Below, one piece after another: positions 8,760 to 18,107 of a stretch of DNA of 64,000 nt (positions are counted from its first letter, which is position 1; every line of letters begins with the position of its first letter). The translations under genes were made by a program, and so were the position numbers. The DNA comes from Trujillonella endophytica (GTDB lineage: Bacteria; Actinomycetota; Actinomycetes; Mycobacteriales; Geodermatophilaceae), in assembly GCF_900110555.1 (NCBI RefSeq), contig NZ_FOEE01000019.1:21877-85876 (forward strand). The letters run 5' to 3'. The notes under the pieces were generated by a model. The model did not search any database and was not told the origin of the DNA. It was given only the letters and a program-made list of their open reading frames with translations.

Positions 8760-9092
8760 ATGCCCGCCTCCGTCACCACCGACGCGACGTTCGCCGCCGA
8801 CGTCCTGCAGAGCCCGCTGCCCGTGCTGGTCGACTTCAGCGCGGACTGGTGCGCGCCCTGCCGGATGCTCGCGCCGACGATCGACCGGCTCGCCGACGAC
8901 CAGGCCGGCCGGCTGCGGGTGGTGGTCCTCGACGTCGACGCCAACCCCGAGACCCCCCGGCGCTACGGGGTCATGGGGATGCCCACGATGGGCCTGTTCG
9001 TCGGCGGTGAGCTGGTCGAGACCCTGGTCGGCGGCCGCCCGGGCTGGGCGATCATGGAGGCGTTGGCCCCGCACCTGCCCGTCTCGGCCTGA
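8760..9092 (+). CDS. thioredoxin (WCAPC active site)
   Basis: 110-residue cytoplasmic thioredoxin: strand and active site DFSADWCAPCRMLAP (~residues 25-39), cis-Pro loop MGMPTMGLF (~75). No signal peptide, full family length. CAPC instead of the classical CGPC should shift its redox potential. The N-terminus (TTDATFAADVLQSPLPVLV) is strikingly similar to the second thioredoxin at 20266, pointing to paralogy. Standalone gene, convergent with the winged-helix protein gene. Confidence 0.92.
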   Translation: MPASVTTDATFAADVLQSPLPVLVDFSADWCAPCRMLAPTIDRLADDQAGRLRVVVLDVDANPETPRRYGVMGMPTMGLFVGGELVETLVGGRPGWAIMEALAPHLPVSA

Positions 9093-9107
9093 GGCCCGCC
9101 ACCCGAC

Positions 9108-10190
9108 TCAGGCGTGCTCGACGGCCTTGAGCCGGACACCGCGCAAGGCCGCCAGCCGCTCGGCCTGCTCCTCGACCGCCGCGCGCTGCGCCGCGGTCCA
9201 CCGCGCCCACGCCTCGACGCCGACGGTCAGCGAGTTCCCGGCCTTGCGCGGCCGCCACGTGCCCGCGAGCGCGCCGCCCGACAGGACCGCGCCGGGGCGC
9301 CCCAGCACCGGCCAGAGCGCCTTCCGGTGCGCCGGATCGGGCGCCAGCAGCTCGCGGTCGCGGGCCTGCAGGAACAGGTCGAAGGGTCCGAGCAGGCGGG
9401 TGGCCCCGGGTGGGCCGGCGGGCAGGCCGTCGGCGTCCAGGGTCCACCGCCGCTCGCCGTCCACGTCGACCTCGACGGCGTCGCCCGGCCAGTGGGCCCG
9501 GACCTCCTTCACCGGCGCGTCGAGGTAGCCGGCGACGTGCTGCGGCGTCGCCGGGCCGAGCAGCCGCAGGTAGGCCCGGACGACGTCGAACCGCTCGGGA
9601 ACGCTGTCGGCCGGGACGAGGCCGGGCACGGGCCGGAGCACCGGCGGCGAGGTCCCCGGCTCCAGCTCCAGGCCGGCCCGCAGGGCGGCGAGCCGGAACG
9701 GCTGCTCGTAGGCGTGGATCGCGTCGCAGGGGCGGCAGTAGCGCAGGTACGGCTCCGCCAGCGTCTCGCTCAGCCGGCCGGACATCTCGCCCTTGACCAC
9801 CGGCCCGGTCGCGATGGAGCGCATGGCGGCGGCGACGGTGTCCAGCGCCGTCAGCACCGGGATGCCCGCGGCCTTCAGCGGCTTCGCGGCGTCGTAGATC
9901 CGCTTGGCCGCGTCGGCCTCGGAGAACGGCGCGGTCGCCGCCGCCACCGCGGGCAGGTCGCCCCGGCGGTAGAGGTGCGGGGCGCCGCGGATCGTCCAGA
10001 CGGTGGCCAGGTCCTCCGGCGCCGGGGTCAGGCCGCGCAGGGCGAGGGCCCACCGGCCGCCGTCGGGCCCGGTGTCCTGGACCCCGATGTCCAGGACGGC
10101 GGTGTCGGCGATCGTGCCGGCGTCGCGGTCCAGTTGCTGCGCCCGCGCCCGGGCGCCCAGGACCTGGCCGGCGGTCGCGGAGAGCGTCAT
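9108..10190 (-). CDS. winged-helix DNA-binding (AlkZ/YcaQ-like, HTH_42) protein
   Basis: 360 residues from the ATG at 10190. Resembles the actinobacterial winged-helix DNA-binding family related to AlkZ/YcaQ glycosylases (RARAQQLDRD near the start; TIRGAPHLYRRGDLP ~85; PRKAGNSLTVGVEAW near the C-terminus), composed of tandem winged helices and a beta-barrel. Some relatives remove interstrand crosslink or alkyl adducts; whether this one is catalytic cannot be read from sequence. A TACGGT box (complement of 10198-10203) lies 7 nt upstream of the start, suggesting a leaderless message. Convergent with thioredoxin. Confidence 0.82.
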   Translation of the reverse strand: MTLSATAGQVLGARARAQQLDRDAGTIADTAVLDIGVQDTGPDGGRWALALRGLTPAPEDLATVWTIRGAPHLYRRGDLPAVAAATAPFSEADAAKRIYDAAKPLKAAGIPVLTALDTVAAAMRSIATGPVVKGEMSGRLSETLAEPYLRYCRPCDAIHAYEQPFRLAALRAGLELEPGTSPPVLRPVPGLVPADSVPERFDVVRAYLRLLGPATPQHVAGYLDAPVKEVRAHWPGDAVEVDVDGERRWTLDADGLPAGPPGATRLLGPFDLFLQARDRELLAPDPAHRKALWPVLGRPGAVLSGGALAGTWRPRKAGNSLTVGVEAWARWTAAQRAAVEEQAERLAALRGVRLKAVEHA

Positions 10191-10216
10191 GGCGCCGACC
10201 GTAGGACCGATCGGTG

Positions 10217-11431
10217 TCAGGCTGTGACCGCGATGGGCCCGGACACCGACTGATCCACCGGCGCGAGGGCGGCGGCGGGCCCGGGTCGGCCGAAGAGCCA
10301 GCCCTGGCCGGCGTCGACGCCCAGCGCGAGCAGGGCGGCGGCGTCCTCGGCGGTCTCGATGCCCTCGGCGACGAGCGAGGCGCCGCAGCCGTGCCCGAAG
10401 GTGACCAGCGAGCCCACGAGCGTCCGCAGCACCGGATCGGTGGCCACCCCGGCGACGATGCTGCGGTCGAGCTTCAGCACGTCGGGCGCGGTGAGCACGA
10501 TGTGCCGCAGCGAGGAGAAGCCCGCGCCGACGTCGTCCACGGCCAGCCGCAGGCCGGCGGCGCGGAACGGCAGCAGCGCGGCGGTCAGCGCGTCGTAGTC
10601 CTCGACCGGGTCGTGCTCGGAGAGCTCGAGCAGGACGCGGTGCAGGGGCAGCGTGGTCAGCAGCCGCGCGAAGGGCGCGGTCATCAGCGTGGCGGGGGAG
10701 ACGTTCATCGCGACGTACCCGGCGACGGAGTCCAGGTGGGCCGCGGCGCCGGCCAGCGCGAGCAGCTCCAGCTCGTGCCCGCGCCCGACGCTGTGCGCCT
10801 CGGCGAACACGACGTCGGGGGCGCGGCCCCAGTCGGCGGGGAAGCGGCTGAGCGCCTCGGCGCCGACGCGGACGCCGGTGGCGAGGTCGACCACCGGCTG
10901 CAGGACGACGGTCGGCCCGCCACCGGCGACGACCGGGTCGAGGCGGCCGTCGATCTCGTCGCGCCGCTCCTGGTCGCGCACCCCGGGCTCGACGATCACG
11001 GCCGCCGCCCCGGCGAGGACCTCCATGAGCGCCCGGTCCCGCTCGCCGAGCTCGGCGTCGGAGGTGAACCCGAAGGCGCAGAAGGTGCCGTACAGGCGGC
11101 CGTCGCCCAGCCGGACGGGCGCCGACACGTAGCTGCGGATGCGCGGGATGCGCGCCGAGGGCAGGGACATGGCCAGGGCGTCGCGCCGCACGTCGGGGAT
11201 CACCGCGGGCAGCCGGCCGTCGAGGATGGCCTGGCAGAACGACGTCTCCTGCACGACGCGGGCGCCCTCGTGCACGAGCACCGACGCCGGCGCCGAGGCC
11301 TCCACGACCTCGAGGTGCTGCGTGGTCCCGTCCAACCGGCTGAGGAAGGCGACGCTCATGCCCAGCGACCGCCGGGCCGTCCTCAGCAGATCGGCGATCT
11401 GCTGGTCTGCGGCGGACCGCTGTCGGCGCAC
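10217..11431 (-). CDS. GAF-EAL cyclic-di-GMP phosphodiesterase-like protein
   Basis: 404 residues from the GTG at 11431, preferred over an upstream TTG at 11485 because GGAAAGGGG lies 6 nt before it. An N-terminal GAF domain (~20-150) precedes an EAL domain (~170-395). Most EAL catalytic elements are present: EAL in GAEALSRF, MNVSP, LLELSEHD, the acidic pair in VDDVGAGFSSL, LKLDRS, VAEGIE and QGWLFG. It is therefore likely a c-di-GMP hydrolase, with the GAF domain sensing a small ligand or redox state. No GGDEF domain, soluble, monocistronic. Confidence 0.88.
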   Translation of the reverse strand: MRRQRSAADQQIADLLRTARRSLGMSVAFLSRLDGTTQHLEVVEASAPASVLVHEGARVVQETSFCQAILDGRLPAVIPDVRRDALAMSLPSARIPRIRSYVSAPVRLGDGRLYGTFCAFGFTSDAELGERDRALMEVLAGAAAVIVEPGVRDQERRDEIDGRLDPVVAGGGPTVVLQPVVDLATGVRVGAEALSRFPADWGRAPDVVFAEAHSVGRGHELELLALAGAAAHLDSVAGYVAMNVSPATLMTAPFARLLTTLPLHRVLLELSEHDPVEDYDALTAALLPFRAAGLRLAVDDVGAGFSSLRHIVLTAPDVLKLDRSIVAGVATDPVLRTLVGSLVTFGHGCGASLVAEGIETAEDAAALLALGVDAGQGWLFGRPGPAAALAPVDQSVSGPIAVTA

Positions 11432-11616
11432 GGAGAGCCCCTTTCCGAGAGATGTGCAGCCTCCATCGGCATGAGTGGCGCACAACTGGATCCCTCCACC
11501 CCGATCGGGCGAGCCGGGCCGCGCCGCGCCGGGACCCAGCGCCGCGTGCCGGCCGGGCGCCTGTCACAGTCGAAGTTGTCCGGGACAACCACCCGACGAG
11601 CCGGAGGAGGGACGAC

Positions 11617-13071
11617 GTGGCGCGAGAGGCGGGCCTGCGATCGCGGCGGGCGACGTTCGCCGTGCTCGTCGCCGGCCTGTGCTCCTACTCGCTGCTGCAG
11701 TCGATGGTCATCCCCGTGCTCCCGGCGCTGCAGGAGGAGCTGGGCACGACGCAGGCCGACATCACGTGGGTCCTGACCGCCAACCTGCTGGCCGCCTCGG
11801 TGGCGACGCCGATCGCCGGCCGGCTGGGCGACATGTTCGGCAAGCGGCGGATGTTCGTCGCCGTCCTCACGGCGCTGAGCCTGGGCTGCCTGCTGTCGGC
11901 GCTGGCCGGCGCCCTGCCGCTGATGATCGTCGGGCGGGTCCTGCAGGGCATCGGCGGCGGCGTGATCCCGCTGGGCTACAGCATCGTGCGCGACGAGTTC
12001 CCCGACGCGTCGGTGCCCAGCGCCATCGGCGCCCTCTCCTCGCTGATCGCCGTCGGCTCCGGTGCCGGCCTGGTGATCGCCGGCCCGATCGACGAGACGC
12101 TGGGCCTGCCGTGGCTGTTCTGGCTGCCCATGGTGGTCGGCGCCGTCGCCGCCCTGTTCGCCTTCCTGGTCGTGCCGGAGTCCCAGGTCCGCACCCCCGG
12201 CCGCGTCAACCTGCCCGCGGCCCTGCTGCTGTCGGGCTGGCTGGTGTGCGTGCTGCTCGCGGTCAGCCGCGGCACCGTCTGGGGCTGGGGCTCGCCCCGG
12301 GTGCTCGGGCTGCTGGCCGGCGCCGCCGTGCTGCTCGTGGCCTGGATCGCCGTGGAGACGCGCTCGGCCGTGCCGCTGATCGACATGCGGATGATGCGGC
12401 TGCGGGCGGTGTGGACGGCGAACCTGGTCGCCTTCCTCGTGGGGCTGACCGTCTTCGCCGCGTTCGCCTTCATCCCGCAGTTCCTGCAGACCTCGCCGGA
12501 GGCCGGCTACGGGTTCGGCGCGAGCATCGGCGAGGTCGGGCTCGCGATGCTGCCGCAGACCCTGGCCGGATTCGCCGCCGGGCTGTGCTCCGGCGGCCTG
12601 GTCCGGCGCTTCGGGGCGCGCAACGTCGTGACCGTGGGAACGCTGCTCGCCGCGATCGCCTACGGGCTGGTCACCGTCGCCCACGACCAGTACTGGCACC
12701 TGCAGGTGGCGTTCGTGATCATGGGCGCCGGCATGGGGACGACGCAGGCGTCCATGGCCACCGTCGTCGTCTCCGCGGTCCCCCGCACCCAGACCGGCGC
12801 CATGAGCGGGATGAACGCCAACATCCGCACCATCGGCGGCGCGATCGGGTCCGCGGTGATGGCCACCGTGGTCACCGCCAGCGCCCCGGTTCCCGGCGGC
12901 CTGCCGACCGAGTCGGGCTACGTGACCGGGTTCGGCATGCTCACCGTCGGCATGCTCGCCTGCGCCGCGGCCACGCGGGCCATCCCGGGCACGGGCCGGC
13001 GACGGCGGGCCCCCGTCGGCTCCGGGGAGGTGGCGGCCACTCCGCTGGCCCCGCTGCCCAACGACCCGTGA
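11617..13071 (+). CDS. MFS transporter, DHA2-type drug exporter (copy 1 of 3)
   Basis: 484 residues with about 14 predicted membrane segments, the EmrB/QacA-type arrangement. Motif A-like loop GRLGDMFGKRRMF (~65) and motif C-like GIGGGVIPLGYSIVRDEFP (~105) mark a proton-coupled drug or metabolite exporter. The start is set by GGAGGAGG 6 nt before the GTG. The stop overlaps the start of the next exporter gene (GTGA). Strongly similar in every segment to the two following genes, e.g. DMRMMRLRxVWTANLV in all three. Confidence 0.92.
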   Translation: MAREAGLRSRRATFAVLVAGLCSYSLLQSMVIPVLPALQEELGTTQADITWVLTANLLAASVATPIAGRLGDMFGKRRMFVAVLTALSLGCLLSALAGALPLMIVGRVLQGIGGGVIPLGYSIVRDEFPDASVPSAIGALSSLIAVGSGAGLVIAGPIDETLGLPWLFWLPMVVGAVAALFAFLVVPESQVRTPGRVNLPAALLLSGWLVCVLLAVSRGTVWGWGSPRVLGLLAGAAVLLVAWIAVETRSAVPLIDMRMMRLRAVWTANLVAFLVGLTVFAAFAFIPQFLQTSPEAGYGFGASIGEVGLAMLPQTLAGFAAGLCSGGLVRRFGARNVVTVGTLLAAIAYGLVTVAHDQYWHLQVAFVIMGAGMGTTQASMATVVVSAVPRTQTGAMSGMNANIRTIGGAIGSAVMATVVTASAPVPGGLPTESGYVTGFGMLTVGMLACAAATRAIPGTGRRRRAPVGSGEVAATPLAPLPNDP

Positions 13072-14540
13072 GCCGCTCCCCCGGCGGCGCCTCGCACCGG
13101 GTGACCTTCCTCGTCCTCGCCGTCGGCATGACCGCCGGGGCGCTGCTGCAGTCGCTGGTCATCCCCGCGCTCGCCACCTTCCAGGAGGCGCTGGACACCA
13201 CCCAGGCCGACGCGACCTGGATCCTCACCGCCACCCTGCTGGCCGCGGCGATCGGCACGCCCATCGCCGGCCGGCTCGGCGACATGCTCGGCCGCAAGCA
13301 GGTGTTCGTCGCCGTCCTGTCGGTGACCGCGGTCGGGTGCCTGCTGTCGGCCGTGGCCACCTCCCTGCCGCTGATGCTGGCCGGCCGGGTCGTCCAGGGG
13401 CTCGGCGCCGGGGTGCTGCCGCTGGCCTTCGGGATCGTCCGCGACTCCTTCCCCGCCGCGCGGCTCGCCGGCGCGATCAGCACCCTCGCCACGCTGGCCG
13501 CCGTGGGGTCGGGGGCGGGGGTCGCCCTGGCCGGCCCGATCGAGGGCGCGTTCGGGATCTCCGGCCTGTTCTGGGTGCCGCTGGTGCTGCTCGTGCTGGC
13601 GGTCGCCGCCGCCGTGCTGTTCCTGCCGTCGGGGGGCACCCGCGCCCCCGGCGGGGTGAGCTGGACCGCCGCCGCGCTGCTGTCGGCCTGGCTGGTCTGC
13701 CTCCTGCTCGGCCTGAGCCGGGCGCCGGAGTGGGGCTGGGGCTCGGGTCGGGTGCTGGGCCTGCTCGCGGGGGCGGTGCTGTTCCTCGCGCTGTGGCTGC
13801 TCGTGGAGTCCCGCGCCCGCTACCCCCTGGTCGACCTGCGGATGATGCGGCTGCGCGGCGTGTGGACGGCGAACCTGGTCGGCTTCCTCGCCGGCGTCGG
13901 GATGTACGCCTCGTTCGCGTTCCTGCCGCAGTTCCTGCAGACGCCGCCGTCGGCGGGGTACGGCTTCGGCTCGACGGTGAGCGAGTCGGGTCTGGTCATG
14001 CTCATCCAGACCGGCTCGTCGTTCGTCACCGGGCTGGTGGCAGGGCGCCTGGCGCATCGGATCAGCCCGCGCTCGCTCCTGCTGGTCGGCGTCCTGACCG
14101 GGGCGGCCGGCTACGCGGTCATGAGCCTCGCGCACGAGCACTTCTGGCAGGCCTGCCTCGCGGTGGTGCTGATCGGCATCGGCTTCGGCGGCACCTTCGC
14201 CGCGATGGCCAACCTGGTGGTGGCCGCCGTCCCGCCGGAGCAGACCGGCGTCGCCAGCGGGATGAACGCCAACATCCGCACCGTGGGCGGCGCGATCGGC
14301 TCGGCGCTGATGTCCACGGTCGTCACGGCCTCGAACGGCCCGACGGGGCTGCCCGCGGAGGGCGGCTACACCACCGGGTTCGGGCTGCTGGCGCTGGCGA
14401 CGCTGGCCGCGGCCGCCGCCGCGCTGCTGGTCCCGCGGGCGCGCCGCGAACCGGTCGTCCCCCGCCGGCCCGAGGTCCCGACCCATCCGCAGGCCGCCCT
14501 CGTGCCCGGGGGGACCCTGGCGGGCTCGGGCGAGGAGTAG
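13068..14540 (+). CDS. MFS transporter, DHA2-type drug exporter (copy 2 of 3)
   Basis: 490 residues, ~14 membrane segments. Shares DTTQADATWILTATLLAAAIG, GRLGDMLGRKQVF and VWTANLVGFLAG with its neighbours, and ends in a hydrophilic tail HPQAALVPGGTLAGSGEE that closely matches the tail of copy 3. Translationally coupled to copy 1 by a 4-bp overlap, so the two are made together; substrates unknown. The tail similarity suggests copies 2 and 3 are the more recent duplicates. Confidence 0.92.
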   Translation: MSRSPGGASHRVTFLVLAVGMTAGALLQSLVIPALATFQEALDTTQADATWILTATLLAAAIGTPIAGRLGDMLGRKQVFVAVLSVTAVGCLLSAVATSLPLMLAGRVVQGLGAGVLPLAFGIVRDSFPAARLAGAISTLATLAAVGSGAGVALAGPIEGAFGISGLFWVPLVLLVLAVAAAVLFLPSGGTRAPGGVSWTAAALLSAWLVCLLLGLSRAPEWGWGSGRVLGLLAGAVLFLALWLLVESRARYPLVDLRMMRLRGVWTANLVGFLAGVGMYASFAFLPQFLQTPPSAGYGFGSTVSESGLVMLIQTGSSFVTGLVAGRLAHRISPRSLLLVGVLTGAAGYAVMSLAHEHFWQACLAVVLIGIGFGGTFAAMANLVVAAVPPEQTGVASGMNANIRTVGGAIGSALMSTVVTASNGPTGLPAEGGYTTGFGLLALATLAAAAAALLVPRARREPVVPRRPEVPTHPQAALVPGGTLAGSGEE

Positions 14541-14582
14541 CGCTCCTCACGTTCGGGCCCATATCGACAGCCATCCCGTATC

Positions 14583-14605
14583 TTCGGTTGCGCTCAGCAA
14601 CCGAA
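14583..14605 (+). promoter_or_regulatory. 9-bp-arm hairpin/operator before third exporter
   Basis: TTCGGTTGC (14583-14591) and GCAACCGAA (14597-14605) form a perfect 9-bp inverted repeat around a 5-nt loop. It begins beside a TATCTT box (14579-14584) and ends just before the AGGGGA ribosome-binding region of the third MFS gene. It could be an operator over the promoter or an RNA hairpin modulating initiation; no U-tract follows, arguing against a simple terminator. Confidence 0.5.
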
Positions 14606-14622
14606 CAGGGGACCAGCAGCAC

Positions 14623-16104
14623 GTGACGTCGGACCAGGCCCCACCGCGGGTCCGCTACCAGGTGACCTACGCCGTCCTGGCCGCGGCCGTGATCTCGTTC
14701 GTGCTCCAGCAGACGATGCTCAACCCGGTGCTGCCCACCCTGCAGCGCGAGCTGGACACGACCCAGGCCGACATCGCGTGGGTGCTCACGGCCAACTTCC
14801 TGGCGACCGCGGTGTTCACCCCGATCCTGGGCCGGCTCGGCGACATGGTCGGCAAGAAGCGGGTCCTCGTCGGGGCGCTGGTCGCCGTCGCCGTCGGCAG
14901 CGCGATCGCGGCGCTGGCCACCACGCTGCCGGTGATGGTGCTCGCCCGCGTCGTGCAGGGCGTCGGGGGCGGGGTGATCCCGCTGGCCTTCGGCGTCATC
15001 CGCGACGAGTTCCCGCCCAGCCGGGTGCCCGGCGCGATCGGCACGATCTCCTCGCTCATGGCCGTCGGCGGCGGCATCGGCACGATCGTCGCCGGCCCGA
15101 TCGTCGACGGGCTGGGCTACGAGTGGCTGTTCTGGCTGCCGTGCCTCGCCGTGGCCGCGGCCGCGGTCGGCGCCCACCTGGTCATCCCCGAGTCGCGCAC
15201 GCGCACCGGCGGGTCGATCAACCTGGTCGCCGCCCTGCTGCTGTCGAGCTGGCTGGTCTGCCTGCTGCTGGCGCTGACCCAGGCGCCGAAGTGGGGCTGG
15301 GGGTCGCCCACCGTCGTCGCGATGCTGATCGGCGGCGTCGTCCTGCTCGTCGTGTGGATCACCGTGGAGACCCGGGCCCGGCAGCCGCTGATCGACATGC
15401 GGATGATGCGGCTGCGCGGTGTCTGGACGGCGAACGTGGTCGGCCTGCTGTTCGGCGCGGCCATGTACGCCGGCTTCGCCTTCATCCCGCAGTTCCTGCA
15501 GACGCCGGAGTCCACGGGCTACGGGCTCCAGGCGTCCATCACCCTGTCCGGGCTGGTGCTGCTGCCGCAGTCGGTGGTGTCGTTCCTGACCGGGCTGGCG
15601 TCGGGACGGCTGGTCGCGCGGTTCGGGTCGAAGCTCGTCCTCATCGTCGGCGCGCTCAGCTGCAGCATCGGCTTCGCCCTCTTCGCCCGCTTCAACGACT
15701 CGCTGTGGGAGGTCTCGATCATCGGGATCCTCATGGGCGTGGGCTTCGGGCTCGCGTTCTCGGCGATGGCGAACCTGGTGGTGGCCGCCGTGCCGTCGTC
15801 GCAGACCGGCGTGGCCAGCGGCATGAACACCAACATCCGCACGATCGGTGGAGCGGTCGGCACCGCCCTGCTGGCCGGTGTCGTGACGGCGGACCTGCAG
15901 CCGTCGGGCTACCCGGCCGAGTCCGGCTACACCAGCGCATTCGTGCTGGCCGCCGCCGGGCTGCTGCTCGCCGCGCTGGCGGCGCTGCTGGTCCCGGCCG
16001 TGCGGCGCGACCCGATCACGCACGAGGAGCCGGCGGCGCCGCTGCGCCACCCCCAGGCCGGCACCATCCCCGGGGCCACGCTGGTGGGCGACGGCCGGGA
16101 GTAG
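14623..16104 (+). CDS. MFS transporter, DHA2-type drug exporter (copy 3 of 3)
   Basis: 493 residues, ~14 membrane segments, same family as the two genes upstream: DTTQADIAWVLTANFLATAVF, GRLGDMVGKKRVL, VGGGVIPLAFGVIRDEFPPS, VAAVPSSQTGVASGMNTNI. The tail HPQAGTIPGATLVGDGRE matches copy 2. Unlike the coupled first pair it has its own 82-bp leader with a hairpin and an AGGGGA ribosome-binding site before the GTG, so it may be regulated separately. Convergent with the response regulator gene. Confidence 0.92.
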   Translation: MTSDQAPPRVRYQVTYAVLAAAVISFVLQQTMLNPVLPTLQRELDTTQADIAWVLTANFLATAVFTPILGRLGDMVGKKRVLVGALVAVAVGSAIAALATTLPVMVLARVVQGVGGGVIPLAFGVIRDEFPPSRVPGAIGTISSLMAVGGGIGTIVAGPIVDGLGYEWLFWLPCLAVAAAAVGAHLVIPESRTRTGGSINLVAALLLSSWLVCLLLALTQAPKWGWGSPTVVAMLIGGVVLLVVWITVETRARQPLIDMRMMRLRGVWTANVVGLLFGAAMYAGFAFIPQFLQTPESTGYGLQASITLSGLVLLPQSVVSFLTGLASGRLVARFGSKLVLIVGALSCSIGFALFARFNDSLWEVSIIGILMGVGFGLAFSAMANLVVAAVPSSQTGVASGMNTNIRTIGGAVGTALLAGVVTADLQPSGYPAESGYTSAFVLAAAGLLLAALAALLVPAVRRDPITHEEPAAPLRHPQAGTIPGATLVGDGRE

Positions 16105-16116
16105 CGCGCCCGGCCC

Positions 16117-16800
16117 TCAGCCCTCGAGCAGCCCCGCCTCGTGGGCGAGGATCGCCGCCTGCGTGCGGTTGGCCAGGTCCAGCTTGGTGAGCAGCCGGCT
16201 GACGTAGGTCTTCACCGTCGCCTCGCTGACGAACAGCGCGCGGGCCAGGTCGGCGTTGGACCCGCCGCCGCCGAGCAGCACGAGCACCTCGCGCTCCCGG
16301 TCCGACAGCGCGCCCACCCGCGCGAGGGCGGCCATCCGCCGGGGGGCGGCGCGGCGCTCGACGTAGGAGTCGATGAGGGTCGCGGTCACCGCGGGGGACA
16401 GCGACGCCGTCCCGTCGGCGACGGCCCGCACCGCCGCGGCGATCTCCCGCGGCGGGGTGTCCTTGAGCAGGAATCCGGCGGCGCCGGCGGCCAGCGCCGC
16501 GAAGACGTACTCGTCGAGGTGGAAGGTCGTCAGGACGGCGACCTGCGGCGGATCCGGCAGCGCCAGGATCTGCCGGGTCGCCTCCAGCCCGTCGAGCACG
16601 GGCATCCGGATGTCGGTGAGGACGACGTCGGGCCGCAGCTCCCGCGCTCCGCGCACGCCCGCCGCGCCGTCGGCCGCCTCCCCCACGACCTCGAACCCGC
16701 CGCTGGCCTCCAGCACGGTCCGCAGGCCGAACCGGACGAGCTCCTCGTCGTCGACCAGCAGCACCCGGATGGGCCTGCCCGTGCCGTCGATCGCCGTCAC
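16117..16800 (-). CDS. NarL/LuxR-family response regulator
   Basis: 227 residues. Receiver domain with the acidic pair in LLVDDEELVRFG (~14-25), phospho-acceptor Asp in PDVVLTDIRMP (~58-68), Thr in AVLTTFH and Lys in FLLKDTPP, all intact. C-terminal LuxR HTH: LSDREREVLVLLGGGGSNADLARALFVSEATVKTYVSRLLTKLDLANRTQ (written here only to mark the region ~165-214 by its ends). The GTG start overlaps the stop of the kinase gene, so the two are a cognate pair. Likely target: the divergent ABC transporter at 18108. Confidence 0.94.
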   Translation of the reverse strand: MTAIDGTGRPIRVLLVDDEELVRFGLRTVLEASGGFEVVGEAADGAAGVRGARELRPDVVLTDIRMPVLDGLEATRQILALPDPPQVAVLTTFHLDEYVFAALAAGAAGFLLKDTPPREIAAAVRAVADGTASLSPAVTATLIDSYVERRAAPRRMAALARVGALSDREREVLVLLGGGGSNADLARALFVSEATVKTYVSRLLTKLDLANRTQAAILAHEAGLLEG

Positions 16801-17927
16801 GAGGGCAGCACCGCCTCGACCGCGAACCCGCCGTCCAGCCGCGGGCCGGCGGCCAGCCGCCCGTCCAGGGTGCGCACGCGCTCGGCCAGCCCGACCAGGC
16901 CGTAGCCGCCCGACGGCGCCCCGGCGGCCGGTTCCCGCCCCGGGCCGTTCACGATCCGGACCACCAGCTCCTCCTGCTGCCGGGCCAGCTCGACGCAGAC
17001 CGCCGCACCGGGCGCGTGCTTGGCCGCGTTGGTCAGCGCCTCCTGCACGATCCGGTAGGCGGCCCGGCCGACGGCGGGGTCCACGTCACCGTCCGGGGGC
17101 GACCGCAGCTCGACGTCCATCCCGGCCGCCCGGCCCTGCTCGACCAGCGCGGGCACGCTCTCCAGCCCCGGCTGCGGGGCCAGGGGCACGCCGTCGTCGG
17201 CGCGCAGGACGCCCACCATCGAGCGCAGCTCCTCCAGCGCCCGGCGGCCGGCCTCCTGCACGTGCGCCGCCAGCTGCTCCACCCGCTCCCGGTCCGCGGC
17301 GGCGACCTCGATCGCGCCGGCCTGCAGCACCATGAGGCTCACCCGGTGCCCGACGACGTCGTGCATCTCGCGCGCGATGCGGGTGCGCTCGCCGATCACC
17401 GCCTCCCGGGCCAGCAGCTCGCGCTCGGTCTCGGCCCGCTCGGCGCGCTCGCGCAGCGCCTCGAGCAGCTGCGCCCGCGTGCGCGCCCACGCGCCCAGCG
17501 CCCCGGGGAGCAGGACGACGAGGGCGGCGCCCGCGGTCGAGGTGATCGCCTCGTCGCCGCCGTCCACCGCCCACGGTCGGCTGACCGCGACGAGGCCGGC
17601 GACGGCGGCGACCGCCCGCGCCGGCCAGCGCCCGACGTAGCGGCCCACCGCGTAGGCGGTGATCAGCAGCGCGCCGGTGACCGCGGTCGACAGGACGGCC
17701 AGGACGACGCTCGCGGCGTAGGGGACCAGCGGAGCGCGGCGGCGCAGGACGACCAGCACGCCCGCGAGGACCAGGCTCCCGGCGACCAGCGCCGGATCGG
17801 GGACCAGCCCGGCCTCCGGGGTGGCGGCGCCGATCGCGACGAAGCCGAGGGAGCCCAGCGCCAGGAGGACCTCCAGCGCGACGGACCGCGCGGAGAGGCC
17901 CGGCCACAGGCGTGCGCGGATCCCCAT
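16797..17927 (-). CDS. sensor histidine kinase (HisKA_3, NarL-type)
   Basis: 376 residues. About five hydrophobic segments in the first ~150 residues form a membrane sensor module, then a HisKA_3 dimerisation domain with phospho-His in RIAREMHDVVGHRVSLM (~180) and a C-terminal ATPase domain (EALTNAAKHAPGAAV ~285; GYGLVGLAERV ~340). No large extracytoplasmic domain, so it probably senses an intramembrane signal, as in LiaS/DesK-type envelope-stress kinases. A TACGCT box (complement of 17935-17940) lies 7 nt before the ATG, suggesting a leaderless message. First gene of the two-component operon. Confidence 0.93.
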   Translation of the reverse strand: MGIRARLWPGLSARSVALEVLLALGSLGFVAIGAATPEAGLVPDPALVAGSLVLAGVLVVLRRRAPLVPYAASVVLAVLSTAVTGALLITAYAVGRYVGRWPARAVAAVAGLVAVSRPWAVDGGDEAITSTAGAALVVLLPGALGAWARTRAQLLEALRERAERAETERELLAREAVIGERTRIAREMHDVVGHRVSLMVLQAGAIEVAAADRERVEQLAAHVQEAGRRALEELRSMVGVLRADDGVPLAPQPGLESVPALVEQGRAAGMDVELRSPPDGDVDPAVGRAAYRIVQEALTNAAKHAPGAAVCVELARQQEELVVRIVNGPGREPAAGAPSGGYGLVGLAERVRTLDGRLAAGPRLDGGFAVEAVLPS

Positions 17928-18107
17928 GCCGGGGAGCGTAGGACCGCGGCGGGGGAGTCCGGGTCGGCCGTCGGTAGGGCCCGGTGTCCTCTTTCGGATG
18001 ACGGCCGGTCCCCCTCCGGAGGCGCGGGATCGCTGCCTCCGGCCGACGCGGGGAGCGCGGCCGGGCGAGCAGGTTGGACGCCGACAGCCCGACCCCAGGA
18101 GGCAGAC

